This document shows, one piece after another, positions 33,515 to 45,879 of a stretch of 64,000 bases of DNA. Source of the DNA: Zizania palustris (taxonomy: Eukaryota; Streptophyta; Magnoliopsida; Poales; Poaceae). The DNA is taken from NCBI GenBank assembly GCA_019279435.1, contig JAAALK010000289.1, forward strand, positions 87,885,023 through 87,949,022, read 5' to 3'. A program made the position numbers and the translations under genes. The notes under the pieces were generated by a model. That model was not told the origin of the DNA and searched no databases. It saw nothing but the letters and a program-made list of their open reading frames with translations. The first letter of the stretch is position 1. Every line of letters starts with the position of its first letter.

Positions 33515-34527
33515 TGTTGACGCTAAAATGCTCCCCGCACTTGGGCCAATTCGACGTCCAAAAGTACCGCGAGGATACCGACGTCGCGTTCCGACTACCC
33601 TTAGTAGTGATAAGGGATGGTGGAGTCACCAGGCAATCAGATAAATAATTAGCAACTTAAATCCAATTGGCTAAAAGTGTTTAATAATAAAGTAAGATAG
33701 ACAAAATAATATAAATACCTGAATTCGGCCTATTCGGAGCCGATTCCGGACTATGATAGTGAATTGGCCCGAAGGGTCCCGAAGGGACCTTCGGCCTATT
33801 AACTCAGTCACACCAGAGGTATAACCTCGGTCAGACCGAAGGTGCGGAGTGGCAAAATAACCCAAAGGGGGTTCGAACGCAACCCTCAGCGCAAAGCGAA
33901 GGGGGCCTCGGTGCAATAGTTCGGAGCCATCCGATCGGACCAGCGATGGCACTTCGGTCGGACCAGAGACGTATAGGACTTTGGGATCGAATATGGAGGG
34001 CTCCAGCGGAGGGCTTCACATGCAGGGCTTTGGTCCAGAGAGGCTTCGACACGGAAAAGGGGCCCGGTCAGACCGTCGAAGGCTCGTCGGTCAGACCGGC
34101 CGTTGCTGACAACGACATGATGAGGGCGTCGGTCGGACCGACCCTATACCGTCGGTCAGACCGATAGTAGCAGATCTGATCTGTTAGGCTTCGTCAACCC
34201 TTCTAGATGAAATCCAATTGCCCCCAAACTCTTTGGCGAAGATTATGAAGACAATGGTCTGCAAAAATAGTGAAAGATCAAACACAATTCGGCCAGGAAG
34301 CTGAATTTCCAAGTGTAGCCAAATAAAACCGATAAAAAGAGAGAGCAATCCATTATGTGGATTAACAGGAGGTTCACAAGTGAACATGCAAGGAATACCG
34401 TGATTACGGACACGGCGGACAGAGGGCTTCCTGCGCAAACCCACGAAGATGGACTAGCTAATGCAAAAAAAGGAGATGAAAAGTAATGTGATTCAAAACT
34501 AGTGTTTTGAGTTGATCCGTCGACTTG
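33515..34527 (-). repeat. B1 3' LTR, segment 1
   Basis: Starts TGTTGACGCTAAAAT (match to B2 12086) and contains palindrome pairs at 33806/33829, 34066/34089 and 34131/34154, each exactly 23 bp apart. It ends at the acttg target site of the 3.3-kb LTR. Confidence 0.85.
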
Positions 34528-37500
34528 TGTAACACCCAAGAAATTAAAAAGATTAAAACAAAAGAAAAATATTATTTAAATCATTTCTGGATTTATTATT
34601 AAAGGAAAATTCACAAAAGAACCCAAATAAAACCAAACAGGGAGAAATACTCAAAAACTGGACTTGAAAAATTTATGAGATGAACTAGAGACCAAAATAT
34701 AATTTTAGGAATTTTTACAATTTTTTATCAAACAGTGATTCAACCCTTAATCAAATAAATGAATTACTGGAATTATTTTAAATCAAAAAACATATTAAAA
34801 CCTTAACGGGCCTCAACCTCCAAACCACCCCGAGCCCGGCCCAATCCATGCGATAGCCACTGACGTGTGGGACCCGCCTGTCGGCGCGTTTCCCCGCTTC
34901 CCTCTCTCCCACCGCGCCCCGCCTGACCCCACACGACAGTCTCACACCTCCGCCTCCCTCTCTCTGACCACCGTGGCCCGCCTGTCGGCCCTTCCTTTTC
35001 GGTTTCGCTCGCTGACAGGTGGGGGCCACCTGTCAGATGCTTCGTCTCCGATGGAAGGGGATCGCCCCCTTCCTTTCTCCCGGTGATCTCCTTCTGCTTC
35101 TCGCCGCCGGCAACCCGCGATCGCCCGGATCACCCCCGGATCGCCTCCCCCCGCATGCCACCGCCTCCTTTCCATCCATAGCAACGCGTTTTTACGCTTT
35201 AGGAAAGCTACCCGGAGCTTTTGGTAAGGGATCGCCGGAGCTCACGGGAGCCCTCGGTTCCCTGCCATCCAGTTGCCGGCAACCCCCCTATAAATACCCC
35301 CACGGCCACCGCCCTCAACCACACCGCCTAAGCCCAAGCTAGAGCACTCCAGAATGCCCCCTCTCGGTTTTAGCTCTTCGGCTCTGCTTCAACTCCGGCC
35401 GCTGCTCGCCGTCGATCCCGGCCTCCTCCGCCCTAGCCACCGCCCCCATCGGGTCCGCCGTCGTCCACCCGTCCTCGGCCACGCCTCCATTAGTCGTGAA
35501 GACCACTGGATCACCGTCGCCGTCGAGCTCCCGAGGAGACCTCACCGTCTACCCTCGCCGTCGTCGCCGTCCGTCGCCCACCTTCGCCGCCGAAGGTACC
35601 ATCGTGACCGCCGTACACCCCGCATTCCATTTCTGGCCTTAGCTAGGCACGTAGGCGCTCGCCGCCGCCGCCGTGGCCTCAACTGAGCCCCACCGTCGCC
35701 GGAGACGAAGGGTAGTTACCCCCTCCGACGCGTGTCGTGCCGTACGGGCTCTCGGTCGCTCGATCTGCGGTGGACGGCTGGGATTAGATCCCCTGTTGAC
35801 TTAATCTGGGGCGTCCATCGGGTCAAAGTGGTATCGCACGCTCACGGCCGTTGATCGTAACTTAAAACCCCGAAGCGATCTGGTGCGTCCACGCGTACCC
35901 GTTCGCCACGTTCTAATCTGGACCGTCCATTCTCATTTAAACCTCCCGCCTCGCATCTGGCCGCTGGATCCAGATCCAACGGTCCAGGTCGCTCGGGTCC
36001 ACGCGCACAGTCACAGGTTCACGGTGAACCTGGTTCACCGTGGACCAGAGGCTGATTTCTGGTTTTAAATAAAATTCAGAAAATAGTTTAAACTTTGAAA
36101 ATTCATATCTTGCTCAATTTAACTCCAAATTTTACCATTCAAATTTTGTTAAATCCAGAATAATATTCTCTACACATTAATGCAATAAAAACAGTATGTT
36201 CCTGTTACCCAAAATATTATTAATAAATAAATGAATAAAAATCCCTTAGGATTAAAATTAATAATACAGAAAATAGATTAGGAAAAATCCTAAAAAGATA
36301 AACTTCACTGTTTTATGTAAAAACTCAGAATAATAAAATATGACTTCACATAAAAACACCCACAACTATGTATGTTCTTCTATTTGGTGATTTTTATCTG
36401 TTTATTGAATGTATTATTTATTTTTCCGTATCGAGAAGACTACGAGTTCGTCGAGGAGCAGGAGTTCTACCCCGAGGTTCCTCCATTCCCCTTTGCTGAT
36501 CAAGGCAAGTCATCGACCACCTCTGTGGAAACAGTTGATCATAATTGAGCCCATGTTTTAATAACTTATCGCTATAACCCATAGGTTAATATTGCATTAG
36601 ACAAATACTCAAGCCTTACACTTATATTTAATAGATCCCTGTCCTTGTGTGCAAACCCAAGCCATGCTTATTGAGCCTTAACTCCTTGTCACTCTACTAT
36701 AAAAATATTAGCTAGTGCCCAATGTACCGGCACAACTGCTATAGGATAAAAAGAATGAGTCGTAGATAGCTGGATTCTGTATATGAATTTCCCTGTTATT
36801 CTCGTCTCTGGACTCTGTTGGAGTTGGCTAGGTTATAAGTATGGTGGGTTCCGGGTGCAAGCTCGGGCACTGGTTTGTCGCACCCGGGGCACTATAAGGA
36901 CCGGTCTGCGGGATCTGTTGCAAAGCACTTCCGTACCAACCACAAGTCTAATGGGTAAGTCCTAACTGGAAGTATGGAATACTCCGGCTCGATGCACCAT
37001 AGAGGAGGGGGCAAGGGGCTAGCCTGCGGGCGACTTGTACCGACGAGGCTCAAGGGGGGGTATGGTGGGGCTCCGATGCGTCGGGACACCATATGAAACC
37101 CATAAGAGGGTGCTAATTAGTCGGGGAGGACTATATGGAAGGTTTTGGCACGAGTTCCCGTGTGATGGGTCATCTCGTTACACTTTGGTGTAGGTGATGA
37201 GTGCGTGCCTTGCGGGTACAGTGGTACATCTCTGATCAGAGTAATTTAATCTTTTCGAAAAGCCGAGCCCACGGTCAAGGGCGGGTTGTGTGACTACTCG
37301 CAGTTAGTTTACAATTGTTTGAATGTTCGAGTTATTCATGGCACGTAAGGACTGTTGAGCGAGGTGGGGCTGACTGTACCCCTCGAGTTAGAAGATGATG
37401 ATACACATGCACATGTTTACTTTTCCGTACTAATAAATTGCTCTCATTTAAAGCTTTACAATTGTGCTGCTTCCGCAAAAATTAGCCACTATCTCCCTTG

Positions 37501-37826
37501 TTATTATCTTGCATTATATTTGCATTCGGTGGCTTGCTGAGTACATCTGTACTCACCCCGTTGACTTACAACATCAGAGCCCGTCTACTACGAGGAGGAT
37601 GAAGGTCTGGAGTAGCGACCCAGTCAAGGCGAGACTGGAAGAAGGCGTTCATCTAGGACCCTTATTTTATTAGTTTCTCTTCACCTTTATTCACTTTTGT
37701 ATTAATGCGGTCTACGAACCGTGAATGATTGTCCGTACTGTACGTGGTCGCATGATGAACGTCTTGTATTATTGATTTTCTATGGAATTTCAATAAAGTC
37801 CTGATTTATTAAATCGGGGCGCGACA
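34528..37826 (+). repeat. 3.3-kb solo LTR of the TGTAACACCC type
   Basis: Starts TGTAACACCC, ends GGGGCGCGACA; flanked by a perfect target duplication acttg (34523-34527, 37827-37831). Length 3299 bp. The ends and size fit Del/Tekay-type chromovirus LTRs, an assignment from general knowledge. The first third is strongly GC-rich, with a TATA box (35289-35296) in CCCTATAAATACCCC. The middle is AT-rich (36060-36400). Acidic coding-like patches occur at about 36428-36515 (REDYEFVEEQEFYPEVPP) and 37575-37617 (EPVYYEEDEG). ORFs in the GC-rich part are Arg/Pro-rich in several frames, as expected from composition, and are not called genes. Confidence 0.88.
35289..35296 (+). promoter_or_regulatory. 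TATA box of the 3.3-kb LTR
   Basis: TATAAATA followed by a C-rich stretch and then the transcribed-like GC-rich region. It is the best core-promoter match in this LTR, predicted from motif only. Confidence 0.5.
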
Positions 37827-37934
37827 ACTTGCCCCATGAATCGGCCTTGCCCCTATATTCATAGGGGTTGGTATGGTGTATCATGGTACAAATTTTGAAT
37901 AGGAGTTAGCCAAAAATTAGTTTTGATATGATTT
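37827..37934 (-). repeat. B1 3' LTR, segment 2
   Basis: 108 bp beginning with the second acttg copy; contains GAATCGGCCTTGCCCCTAT, matching 12887-12905 in the B2 LTR. It ends where E1 begins; the flank is gattt here and tattt at 51576. Confidence 0.8.
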
Positions 37935-39891
37935 TGTGAAACCAAGTGAGGCTTTCAGTGTGGTTCTAGTTTATGATGAGTGATTGATGAAGTTGGCTAT
38001 GGTGATTATCTATGGGTTGCATGGAGGGGGTGTTTGTCTATGCTTGTCTCATGTGTGTAGGGTTTAGATACTTGTCAACTGTCGATGGCAAGTGATCAGG
38101 GTTAGATAGGGAGTCTAATGCCAGATGGTCTAGGATGCCAGTCGGAGTTGAAAGTGACCTCAGATGTACGTATGGAGATGAAGCAAGACATGCGATAATG
38201 GTTGATCGAGACGAGGTGTCATTCGAGTCAGTGAAAGGGAAGCCAGTACAAGTGACAAGGTGGCTCGAGGGATCGAGAGCAGGAGAGACTTGCTGGCAGT
38301 CGAGTTCGCGGACTGACGACGATCGTTGATGATTTGGGAGGCTTTGTCGGTTTTTGCTGAAAACCATCTCATCTTTAAATGTTTTTAAATTCCAATAATT
38401 AGGAGTTTATTTTTGTTTAGTAATTTATATTAAGTGTAAATTTTTAGTATTTTTCGGAATTATCAAAATTCTGAAAATATATTAAAAGTATAGGGTCAAT
38501 GATGTAATAAATTAGAGTCAACATTAGTGTATTTAGGTAAATACTACCAACTTTAACCCTAAGGTGAGCCTATATAAAGGCCTCCATGCATTCATCTTCT
38601 CCAAACATTTCTGTTCATCTTTATGTATGAATCTTTGCAAGCTTTTTCTCTAGTTTTTTAATTTGCCTTTTGGGTGTTATTTAACCTTATGGAAAACAGT
38701 GTCGAGCAGCACTATTGATTGTCTCCCTATTGCACTGTTTGCCGTCATGTCCAGAAAACTTCCAGGAAGAGAAAACTTCATCCGGCTTGTTCTATTTGGC
38801 CTTTGATAGAAATTTTCTTTGCACGTTTCTTGTAAAATTTTGGATTTGTCTTTCTGCGGGTGCTTTTCCTTACGGAGAACAGTGCCGAGCTGCACTATTG
38901 TTTTTGTCAATCAAGCGCTAGTTTTCTGTTCTGCTTTCAGAGAAAGCCATGCGCCGCCATTGTTCTTTCTGTGAGTTTGAAGGTTCAGTAGAGCTATCTG
39001 CTTCTTCTAGCTTCTTCTCTACCATGCACAAGTTCTTGTCCTAAATGATCTACAGAGTGCTTGCACTAAACATCACATAGAAGCTAGCAAGCCAGGTATG
39101 TATTCATTACCTTGAGTTCTATTGATTGTTTCTGTTGCCTCTTTTGTTCCGGTTGTTCTGGAAACACCACGGCAGTGTCATAGAGCACCAGGGGTGACAG
39201 ATTTATTCTGATGTAGGTTTCACTGCAAGGTGTGCCAGAGTTTGGTACTGTTCTTGGTATTTTTTGGATTCATTGTGTATTGATCTGGTTCAGTTTTATC
39301 TCTTGAATTATTTTGTTTTAACTATTGATTCTTGTTGTCATCCCTGATAAGAAACAATGCTATCGTTGTTCAGATGGTTTCTTTCTTCTGGATTAGTGTT
39401 AATCCAAGTCTCCGGCCAACTTTGTTTGCTTCCTTTACTGAAGAACTGATCTCCTGTAATCTTGTTGCCAGCCTGAAGCCATCATAGCTAGCTGCCTGTT
39501 TGGAAATTTGTTGCTTCCATTTTTTACTAAGAACTGTGTGCAGCAATACTGTTGCTTGTGTCAAGAACAACTGAACTTCAGCATGTTTCCTCTTCTGCTT
39601 TGCCTCTTATATTGCTACTGATTTGCTTTGTGTCTCTAGCCGACCAAAGGTGACCTCATAGTACTTTAGTTTGTTCAGTGAAAAAGTTTGGTCTGCTAAC
39701 CACTTTCTAGCTGATGTCACTTGCAAATCTGTTAAGTTAAAACTAGCACTGCAGTTTGTGATTTTTACTGCATCAACACTTGTTAAAGCTCAGTTTTGAT
39801 TCTACTCTTGTAACCTTGCTCTTGCCTTGTTGATTCTGAAAATTTCCACCTCAGTTGAGTTGATAGCTTCATCTGATTCATGATATGATAT

Positions 39892-40388
39892 TGTTGGGGG
39901 AAAATACTTCATCCTCAGGGCTATTGCTGCAACAAGACAAAGGCAGGTGATTTAATCAAAGGTTTCCAGCATCTAACCCCGGAAGTATATTGGATCAAGT
40001 TCGACGGATGGAGGCGGACTTTGGTTCGGAGTACATTTTCGAACTTTGACCCTTCCGAGAGCTTCTTTGCCAGCTAGGATGGAAGACTTATCTACTTTCT
40101 CGTTAGATTAGTCTTTTACCATTTTAGCCCTATTAAGGGTACCGAATAGTTTCCACTATGTCGGTTGTAACAGAGGGGTAAAAGAGTCTTTTCCTTAATG
40201 TTTGAGCCTATAAATACCCCCCGTTTTACCCTGTAAGAAAGGTGGAATACTGAGTTATTCAATACACACCTTCGAACTGTTTTGAGCTATTATCCACTTC
40301 GGAGGCTTGAAATAGTTTACTTCACAAACACTTTGTTTGTTAGTTTCTAAGCTTCAGAAACCTGTTAGCATAATCTTTTACGCCAACA
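39892..40388 (+). repeat. A1 5' LTR
   Basis: TGTTGGGGG ... TTACGCCAACA, 497 bp, preceded by gatat. TATA box at 40209-40216. Transcription probably starts roughly 30 bp further on. The following bases are the primer site. Confidence 0.95.
40209..40216 (+). promoter_or_regulatory. TATA box in the A1 5' LTR
   Basis: TATAAATA in GAGCCTATAAATACCCC; an identical box is in the 3' LTR near 50850. It is expected to drive the genomic RNA. Confidence 0.7.
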
Positions 40389-40390
40389 GT

Positions 40391-40408
40391 TGGCGCCGTC
40401 CGTGGGGA
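40391..40408 (+). promoter_or_regulatory. Primer-binding site of A1
   Basis: TGGCGCCGTCCGTGGGGA, two bases after the LTR, the start point for minus-strand synthesis. The TGGCGCC beginning suggests a tRNA-Asp-like primer; tentative. Confidence 0.75.
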
Positions 40409-40450
40409 ACCTAGTCCAAAAAACTTCGTTCTCTACCAAGTTCTCAAACC

Positions 40451-41790
40451 ATGCCTCCCAAGCGGAGTTTAGGTGGTAGTCCTACTCGGAGGTCCCCTTG
40501 GACCTCTGGAGCAAGATCTTCAAACACAGTTGAGGTTGGAGGACCTTCAACATTTCCTCCACCTCAGACTCCGGAAGGGATTCTCCTTCCTCGAGCATAC
40601 GGAGTTCCTCCTCCGACTCCATCCATACTTCGGCCAACCGGAGTTCCTCTTCCACCTCAAGTTCCACTCCGAACTGATGCATACAGTTCTCAAGACCCGG
40701 AAGGTTCTTCCGAAGGAGATGAAGATGGTCTTGGTGATATGGCCGCTCAAATGGCCAGTCTCCAAGCAGAAGTAGCAAGGTGGCGGCAAGAAGCCGTAGA
40801 TAGGCTTCGTTCGCAGGCCACCCCAGTCATCCCAAAGTGCCCGAAGACGACGAACTTCCTTATCCCGAAGCCCCGAATGAAGCCCCGGAGAACGCCTCCA
40901 TCGACACCGAATCTCCGCTGCACCCTGAGTTACAGAAAGTGCGCTTCGATCCTAAGTTCAAAACTTCAAAGCTCTACAAATATTCTAGAGATGAAGACCC
41001 TAGGGAGTTCTCCCGTTCTTATGCATTGGCAATTGAGGCCAGCGGAGGAGTACGAGACACCATGGCCAAATATTTTCCTCTAGCTCTTGAAGGGGTGGCA
41101 CTGCGGTGGTTCTGGTCCTTGAAGCTAGGGTCCATCAGAACTTGGGAACAATTGAGGAAGAAGTTCATAAGCAACTTTTAGGGTACCTTCGTACCCCCAA
41201 TGTCAACAGGAAGTCTTTTCCAGGTGAAGCAGCTCCCCGAAGAGACTTTAAGGCAGTATTTCAAGCGCTTCGCTCATACGAAGTCGCAAATTCGAGGGTT
41301 GACAACATCCTCCATAGTTGATGCAGCTCGAGAGTGAGTTACCCATCTGGGCCTCCTTGATAAACATCACCGGAAGAAGATATCTTCTGTTGCTCAGTTG
41401 ATGTCTTATTTCGAAGAGTATGCAAGGTCATAAGAAGGGTGGCTTCGGAGAACTGCTGCAACTCCGTCAATCGTGCAAGAAGTCAAGCTGGAAGTGAAGA
41501 CTTCAACACAGTCGCAGGGGCCTAGTTTCGAAGCTCAGCATGATAGGCGTCGGGGGCAAAAGCATCCTCGTTCAGAAGTCTTGAACATTGCACCTTAGCA
41601 GAAGTTTGCCCCTAGGACTTCGCAACCTTCAGGAAACAAGACCAGTGGGTGGAGGCCGCCAGGGAAGCCGGCTAGCAAAGCCCAGGCCTTCTTCTGTTGT
41701 GTCCATGGTGAAAATCGAAGTCACGCAACTGACGCGTGTAAGTCTATACTTGCTTTAAGAGGCACTACCGACCGAGTTCCGACCGAGGTG
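40451..41790 (+). pseudogene. A1 gag
   Basis: Begins MPPKRSLGG at 40451 in a good context 43 bp after the primer site. The N-terminus is Pro-rich, then MAAQMASLQAEVARWRQEA. A frameshift near 40833 moves the reading to 40837-41181 (FKTSKLYKYSRDEDPREFSRSYALAIEASGG, capsid-like). A stop at 41179-41181 replaces the Gln codon seen in A2. The rest (KQLPEETLRQYFKRFAHTKSQIRGLTT) continues in the original frame with further stops near 41334 and 41431. The nucleocapsid-like Cys/His segment (FFCCVHGENRSHATDAC) lies near 41688-41740. Confidence 0.85.
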
Positions 41791-41948
41791 CATCCGGAGC
41801 CTGTCCAGGCTATGACGCGTATAGATAACTTCGACCCTGCAAGACGGCCTTCGGTGGTCAATGTTATGCCACCTCTAAAGCAGGAAGATGGCCAGGATCG
41901 AGGGAAAAGAGAGTCCTCCCCATCTCCGGGGGAGGGACCCTCGGAAGT

Positions 41949-42632
41949 ATGTCGAAGAGGCAGAGAAGAGAATATGTCCGAGAAGTGGGCCATATTGGAA
42001 CTTCTTCGTCCGCAGCCGCTATGCCTGAATGGTCCCATGTGCCGATATCTTTTTCTGCAGATGCTGCAGCTGGCATAAAGTTTCAACATGTAGACCCACT
42101 TGTCATCACTGCCGACATAGCAGGGACTGAAGTCCAGAGAGTATTGATCGACGGAGGGAGTTCAGCGGATATTATCTTCGTCCAAGCCTTCGATCAACTC
42201 TGTATCTCCAGGAAGCATCTTCTCCCAGGAGCTCGTCCTTTGCAAGGCTTCGCGGGACCCCCTCTCGATGCCCTCGGCCAAATAGGCTTGGAAGTCACTT
42301 TCAGAGAGGGGCTACTGGCCAAGATGGAGGAGGTGATTTTTGATGTTGTGGATGCCCCGTATGCATACAATGTTATCTTCGGAAGGGGCATATTGAATCA
42401 ATTTGGAGCTGTGGCGCATCATAATTATTTGTGTATGAAGATGCCCACACAAGCGGGAGTGCTTACTATTTTCGGAGATCAGGCCACTGCGCGAAGAGCG
42501 GAATATGGTCATGTCCCTCCTCTTGACCCGAGTCAGGTGAACAGTGTGCAAGGCAGCCCGGAGGATTTTCAGCTCCAGGCGAAACTTCAAAGAAGTCCTT
42601 TCCAAGGCCAAGCCCTAAAGGGAAGATTATAA
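41949..42632 (+). CDS. A1 aspartic protease region (open fragment)
   Basis: A 227-residue open stretch. The retropepsin-like active site LIDGGSSADIIF lies near residues 65-76 with its catalytic Asp, and a second conserved motif is YAYNVIFGRGILNQFGA near 135-150. In Gypsy elements this protease cleaves the Gag-Pol polyprotein. The start ATG is just the first in the open frame; the true product would be part of a polyprotein. The frame closes at 42632, about 40 bp before the conserved sequence leading into RT. Confidence 0.8.
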   Translation: MSKRQRREYVREVGHIGTSSSAAAMPEWSHVPISFSADAAAGIKFQHVDPLVITADIAGTEVQRVLIDGGSSADIIFVQAFDQLCISRKHLLPGARPLQGFAGPPLDALGQIGLEVTFREGLLAKMEEVIFDVVDAPYAYNVIFGRGILNQFGAVAHHNYLCMKMPTQAGVLTIFGDQATARRAEYGHVPPLDPSQVNSVQGSPEDFQLQAKLQRSPFQGQALKGRL

Positions 42633-42639
42633 CGAAGGT

Positions 42640-44002
42640 TATAGCCAAAGACGGCAAAGAATATTCATTTCAGTTTGGCAAGGACTTGCCTCCAGAAGTC
42701 GCTACTTCGTTAGAAAAAGTAGTTGAAGAGAATTTAGATGTCTTTGCTTGGTCCGATGAAGACATTACCGGAGTCAGTCGGGATATTATCAAGCATAGTT
42801 TACTTGTGAACCCGAAGGTTCGGCCTGTCCGGCAAGGACTCTAGAAGCTATCTACGAAGAGGGCTATCCTTGCTAAAGATGAAGTGGAAAAGTTGCTGAA
42901 GGCTGGGATTATCAAAGAGGTAGCTCATACGGAGTGGCTAGCCAACCCAGTCTTCGTTAGGAAGAAATCTTCCAGGAAGTGGCGCATGTGTATTGACTTT
43001 ACATCTTTGAATAAAGCATGCCCCTGTGACCCCTATCCCATGCCCCGAATTGATCAGTTGGTAGACTCCACTGCTGGTTCGGAGTTATTAAGCTTCCTTG
43101 ATGCGTATTTCGGCTATCATCAAATCTGGCTAAAGCGCGAAGATGAAATCAAAACAAGCTTTGTAACTCCTTCAGAAGTCTTATGCTATGTAAGAATGCC
43201 CTTTTGCTTAAGAAATATAGGGGCAACTTTTTCAAAGTTAATTGCTAAGGCTCTAGGTCATCAAATAGGCCGCAATGTAGAAGCTTATATGGATGACATT
43301 GTAATAAAGAGTGCTTTAAAGCACCAACACAACCTAGACTTAGCAGAAACATTCAATAGCCTTCGGGCATGTGGGATCCGTCATAACCCCGAAAAATGTA
43401 TATTCGGGGCTCAGGCTAGAAAGTTGTTAGGGTATCTAGTTTCAAGCAGAGGGATCGAAGCTAGCCCCACTCAAATAACTGTGTTTCACAGGATGGCTCC
43501 TCCGAAGAATTTGAAGCAAGTGCAAAAGCTGACGGGTCGTCTTGCATCACTTAGCAGATTCTTGGCAAGGTCTGCGGAGAGAAGTTTGCCCTTTTTCAAA
43601 GCATTGAAGGGGTCCGAAGATTTTGCATGGACATCGGAGTGTCAAAAAAGCTTCGACGATATTAAGAATTATCTCAGTAACCTCGCTACACTCACGGCGC
43701 CTGTTGCAGACGAAACCCTACTCCTTTACCTTGCAGCTACTGGCTCTGCTGTCAGTGCAGTCCTTGTTAGAGAAGTTGATTTCAATGGGAAGTTGGTACA
43801 GAATCCAGTCTATTTTGTATCCAAAGCATTGTCCAGAGCAAAAACAAGATATTCCGAGCTTGAGAAGTTCACCTATGCTCTGATAATGGCTTCGAGGAAG
43901 TTAAGGCATTATTTTTTAGCACATAATGTGATCATACCAACTTCATATCCCTTGGGAGATATGCTCCAAAGTAAGGATTCCACAGGAAGAATTGGGAAGT
44001 AG
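42640..44002 (+). pseudogene. A1 reverse transcriptase and first RNase H
   Basis: The upstream linker (VATSLEKVVEENLDVFAWS) is followed by an in-frame TAG at about 42841, where A2 has Trp. The main open part (42884-44002) has WLANPVFVRKK, FLDAYFGYHQI (catalytic Asp) and YMDD at 43286-43297, then thumb and connection. The first RNase H remnant reads LLYLAATGSAVSAVL, without the usual catalytic Asp, as is typical of the Tat lineage, where a second RNase H takes over. A stop at 44000-44002 separates it from the second RNase H. Confidence 0.9.
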
Positions 44003-44800
44003 GCTGTTAAATTAGCACCCTTCGGCATCTCCTTCGTGGCAAGGATAACAATTAACTCACAAGTGTTGGCAGATTTTGTGGCAGAGTGGACTCCCCCTGC
44101 AGCATGGGCTCCGGAGAAGCCAAGCGAAGGAATTTGGACCATATACTCCAATGGAGCTTTCCAAGCATCTGGAGCAGGTGTTGGAGCAGTAATAATTTCA
44201 CCTTCAGGGCAAAAGGCAATGTACTCCGCAAGACTCAACTTTAAGTCTACCAATAATACAGCGAAGTATGAAGGAATTTTGTTAGGACTTCGAAAGGCAC
44301 GTGCTTTGGGAGCTACAAGAGTTGTTATTAAGACAGATTCTCAAATTGTAGCAGGGCACGTAGATAAGAGTTATCAAGTTCGTCATCCACAGCTTGCAAA
44401 ATATTTGGAAGAGATCCGTAAGATTGAAGCAGCATTTAAAGAGATTTCCATTCGAAGTATACCCAGAGCTGAAAATGCGCAAGCTGATATCTTGGCGAAA
44501 GCTGCAGCCGGAGCTATGGACATTCCAGAAGAAGCTTTTTACGAAGAACTTAGTATGCCTTCGGTTGCACAGATCCCTTCTACGAAAGTCCTTTGCATTC
44601 CAAATACAGATTGGCGAAGTTCAATTATGGAATTGTTGCAAGGAGAAGCAAATTTGACTGAAGGGCCACAACTTTCAAGGTTGAAGCTCAGAATTCGAAG
44701 TTATCATATAATCAACAGTATTTTGTACAAGGCCGGAGTATGTTCCCCTCTGCTCCGATGTATACCTCAAGCTGAAGAGATTCTTCGAGGAATTCATTAA
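44003..44800 (+). pseudogene. A1 second (Tat-type) RNase H
   Basis: Homologous to the extra RNase H of Tat elements: IWTIYSNGAFQASGAGVGAV, NNTAKYEGILLGL, VVIKTDSQIVAGH, then PRAENAQADILAKAA. A2 reads YSDGS and NRAEYEG at the same places, so A1 has lost two catalytic acids (Asp to Asn, Glu to Lys). Its activity would be abolished. The open frame ends at a TAA (44798-44800) exactly where A2 continues into the integrase zinc finger. Residues after about 190 form the linker and the start of the zinc-binding domain. Confidence 0.85.
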
Positions 44801-45816
44801 GGACTTTACGGTAGCCATCTGGCCCCTCGAGCTTTGGCAGGAAAAACACTTCGCCAGGGGCTTTATTGGCCTACAATAGTACCTGATGCGGAGAGCTTAG
44901 TCCGCACTTGCCAGGGTTGTCAATGGATGGGAAGAAGAAGTCATCGTCCGCCAACAACTCTTCAAGTCATTGCCCCAGTGTGGCCCATGGCCAGATGGGG
45001 CATGGACCTTATTGGCCCCTTCCTAGTAGTAAAAGGAAATTTGAAATTCGCAGTGGTAGCAATTGAGTATTTTTCCAAGTGGGTCGAAGTAGAGCCCCTC
45101 ACAGCTATCACTTCGAATAATGTACAAAAAATTTTCTGGAAAAATATTATATGCCGGTTCGGAGTGCCTCGGCAGCTCACAGTTGACAATGGGACACAAT
45201 TTGATGCAGAGCCCCTCAGGAAGTTTTGTGAAGATCTTGGCATACAATTATGCTTTGCTGCAGTGCGACATCCTCAGTCTACGGAGCTGTTGAAAAAGCC
45301 AATGGTAATATCTTGTCAGGATTGAATCGAAGAATAGTGGGATTGGCAAAAGGATTGTGGACCGAGGAGCTCCCGAAGATTCTATGGTCCATTCGGACCA
45401 CTCAAACAAGGTCCACGGGTTTCACTCCTTTCAGACTATTATTCGGAGATGAAGCTATGATGCCAACGGAGCTTAAAGGAGGATCCCTTCGCAGCACCGA
45501 ATCGGAAATAGAAGTAGAAAGGCAAACTTCGCTTGATTTAACAGAAGAAACAAGACTTCGAGTTGTCGCCAATTTGTCAAAGTATCATCAGCAGACGAAG
45601 ACTTGGTTTGACCCGAAGGTTAAGCTTAATGAACTTAACCCGGACCATCTTGTTTTGCAAAGCATTATAGCACCAGGGAAACTAGGGAATAAGTAGGAAG
45701 GTCCATACATAATTCTCCGCTCAGGACGCCCTGGTTCTTTGAAGTTAGCTAATTTAGAAGGCGAAGAGTTAACGCATACATGGCATGCGGAGCACTTAAA
45801 GCAATATTTCGCATAG
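44801..45816 (+). pseudogene. A1 integrase
   Basis: Zinc-binding part GSHLAPRALAG and CQGCQWMGRRSH, then the core with MDLIGPFL (first Asp) and VDNGTQF (second Asp). A one-base deletion near 45283 shifts the frame before the catalytic Glu motif (VEKANGNILSGLNRR), which continues in the frame of 45250-45696. The C-terminal part has AKGLWTEELPKILWSIRTT, FRLLFGDEAM and a WF.PKVK segment. A TAG at 45694-45696 replaces Trp, and the natural end is the TAG at 45814-45816. No chromodomain is seen. Confidence 0.88.
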
Positions 45817-45879
45817 GGGCTCCTTGTAACCATTTGTAAACACCTTCTGAATTAATAAAGTTCATGGTTCAGATAATGC

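Noticed and set aside
34860..35700. Several overlapping ORFs with Arg/Pro/Ala-rich translations in a GC-rich stretch
   Set aside because: They occur in multiple frames on both strands, as GC-rich composition produces by chance, and lie within a solo LTR bounded by acttg duplications.
38580..39890. A plant gene after a TATA box at 38571
   Set aside because: No long ORF; the TATA box and surrounding sequence recur in E2, and the unit ends in an LTR terminus at 51575, so it is LTR E1.
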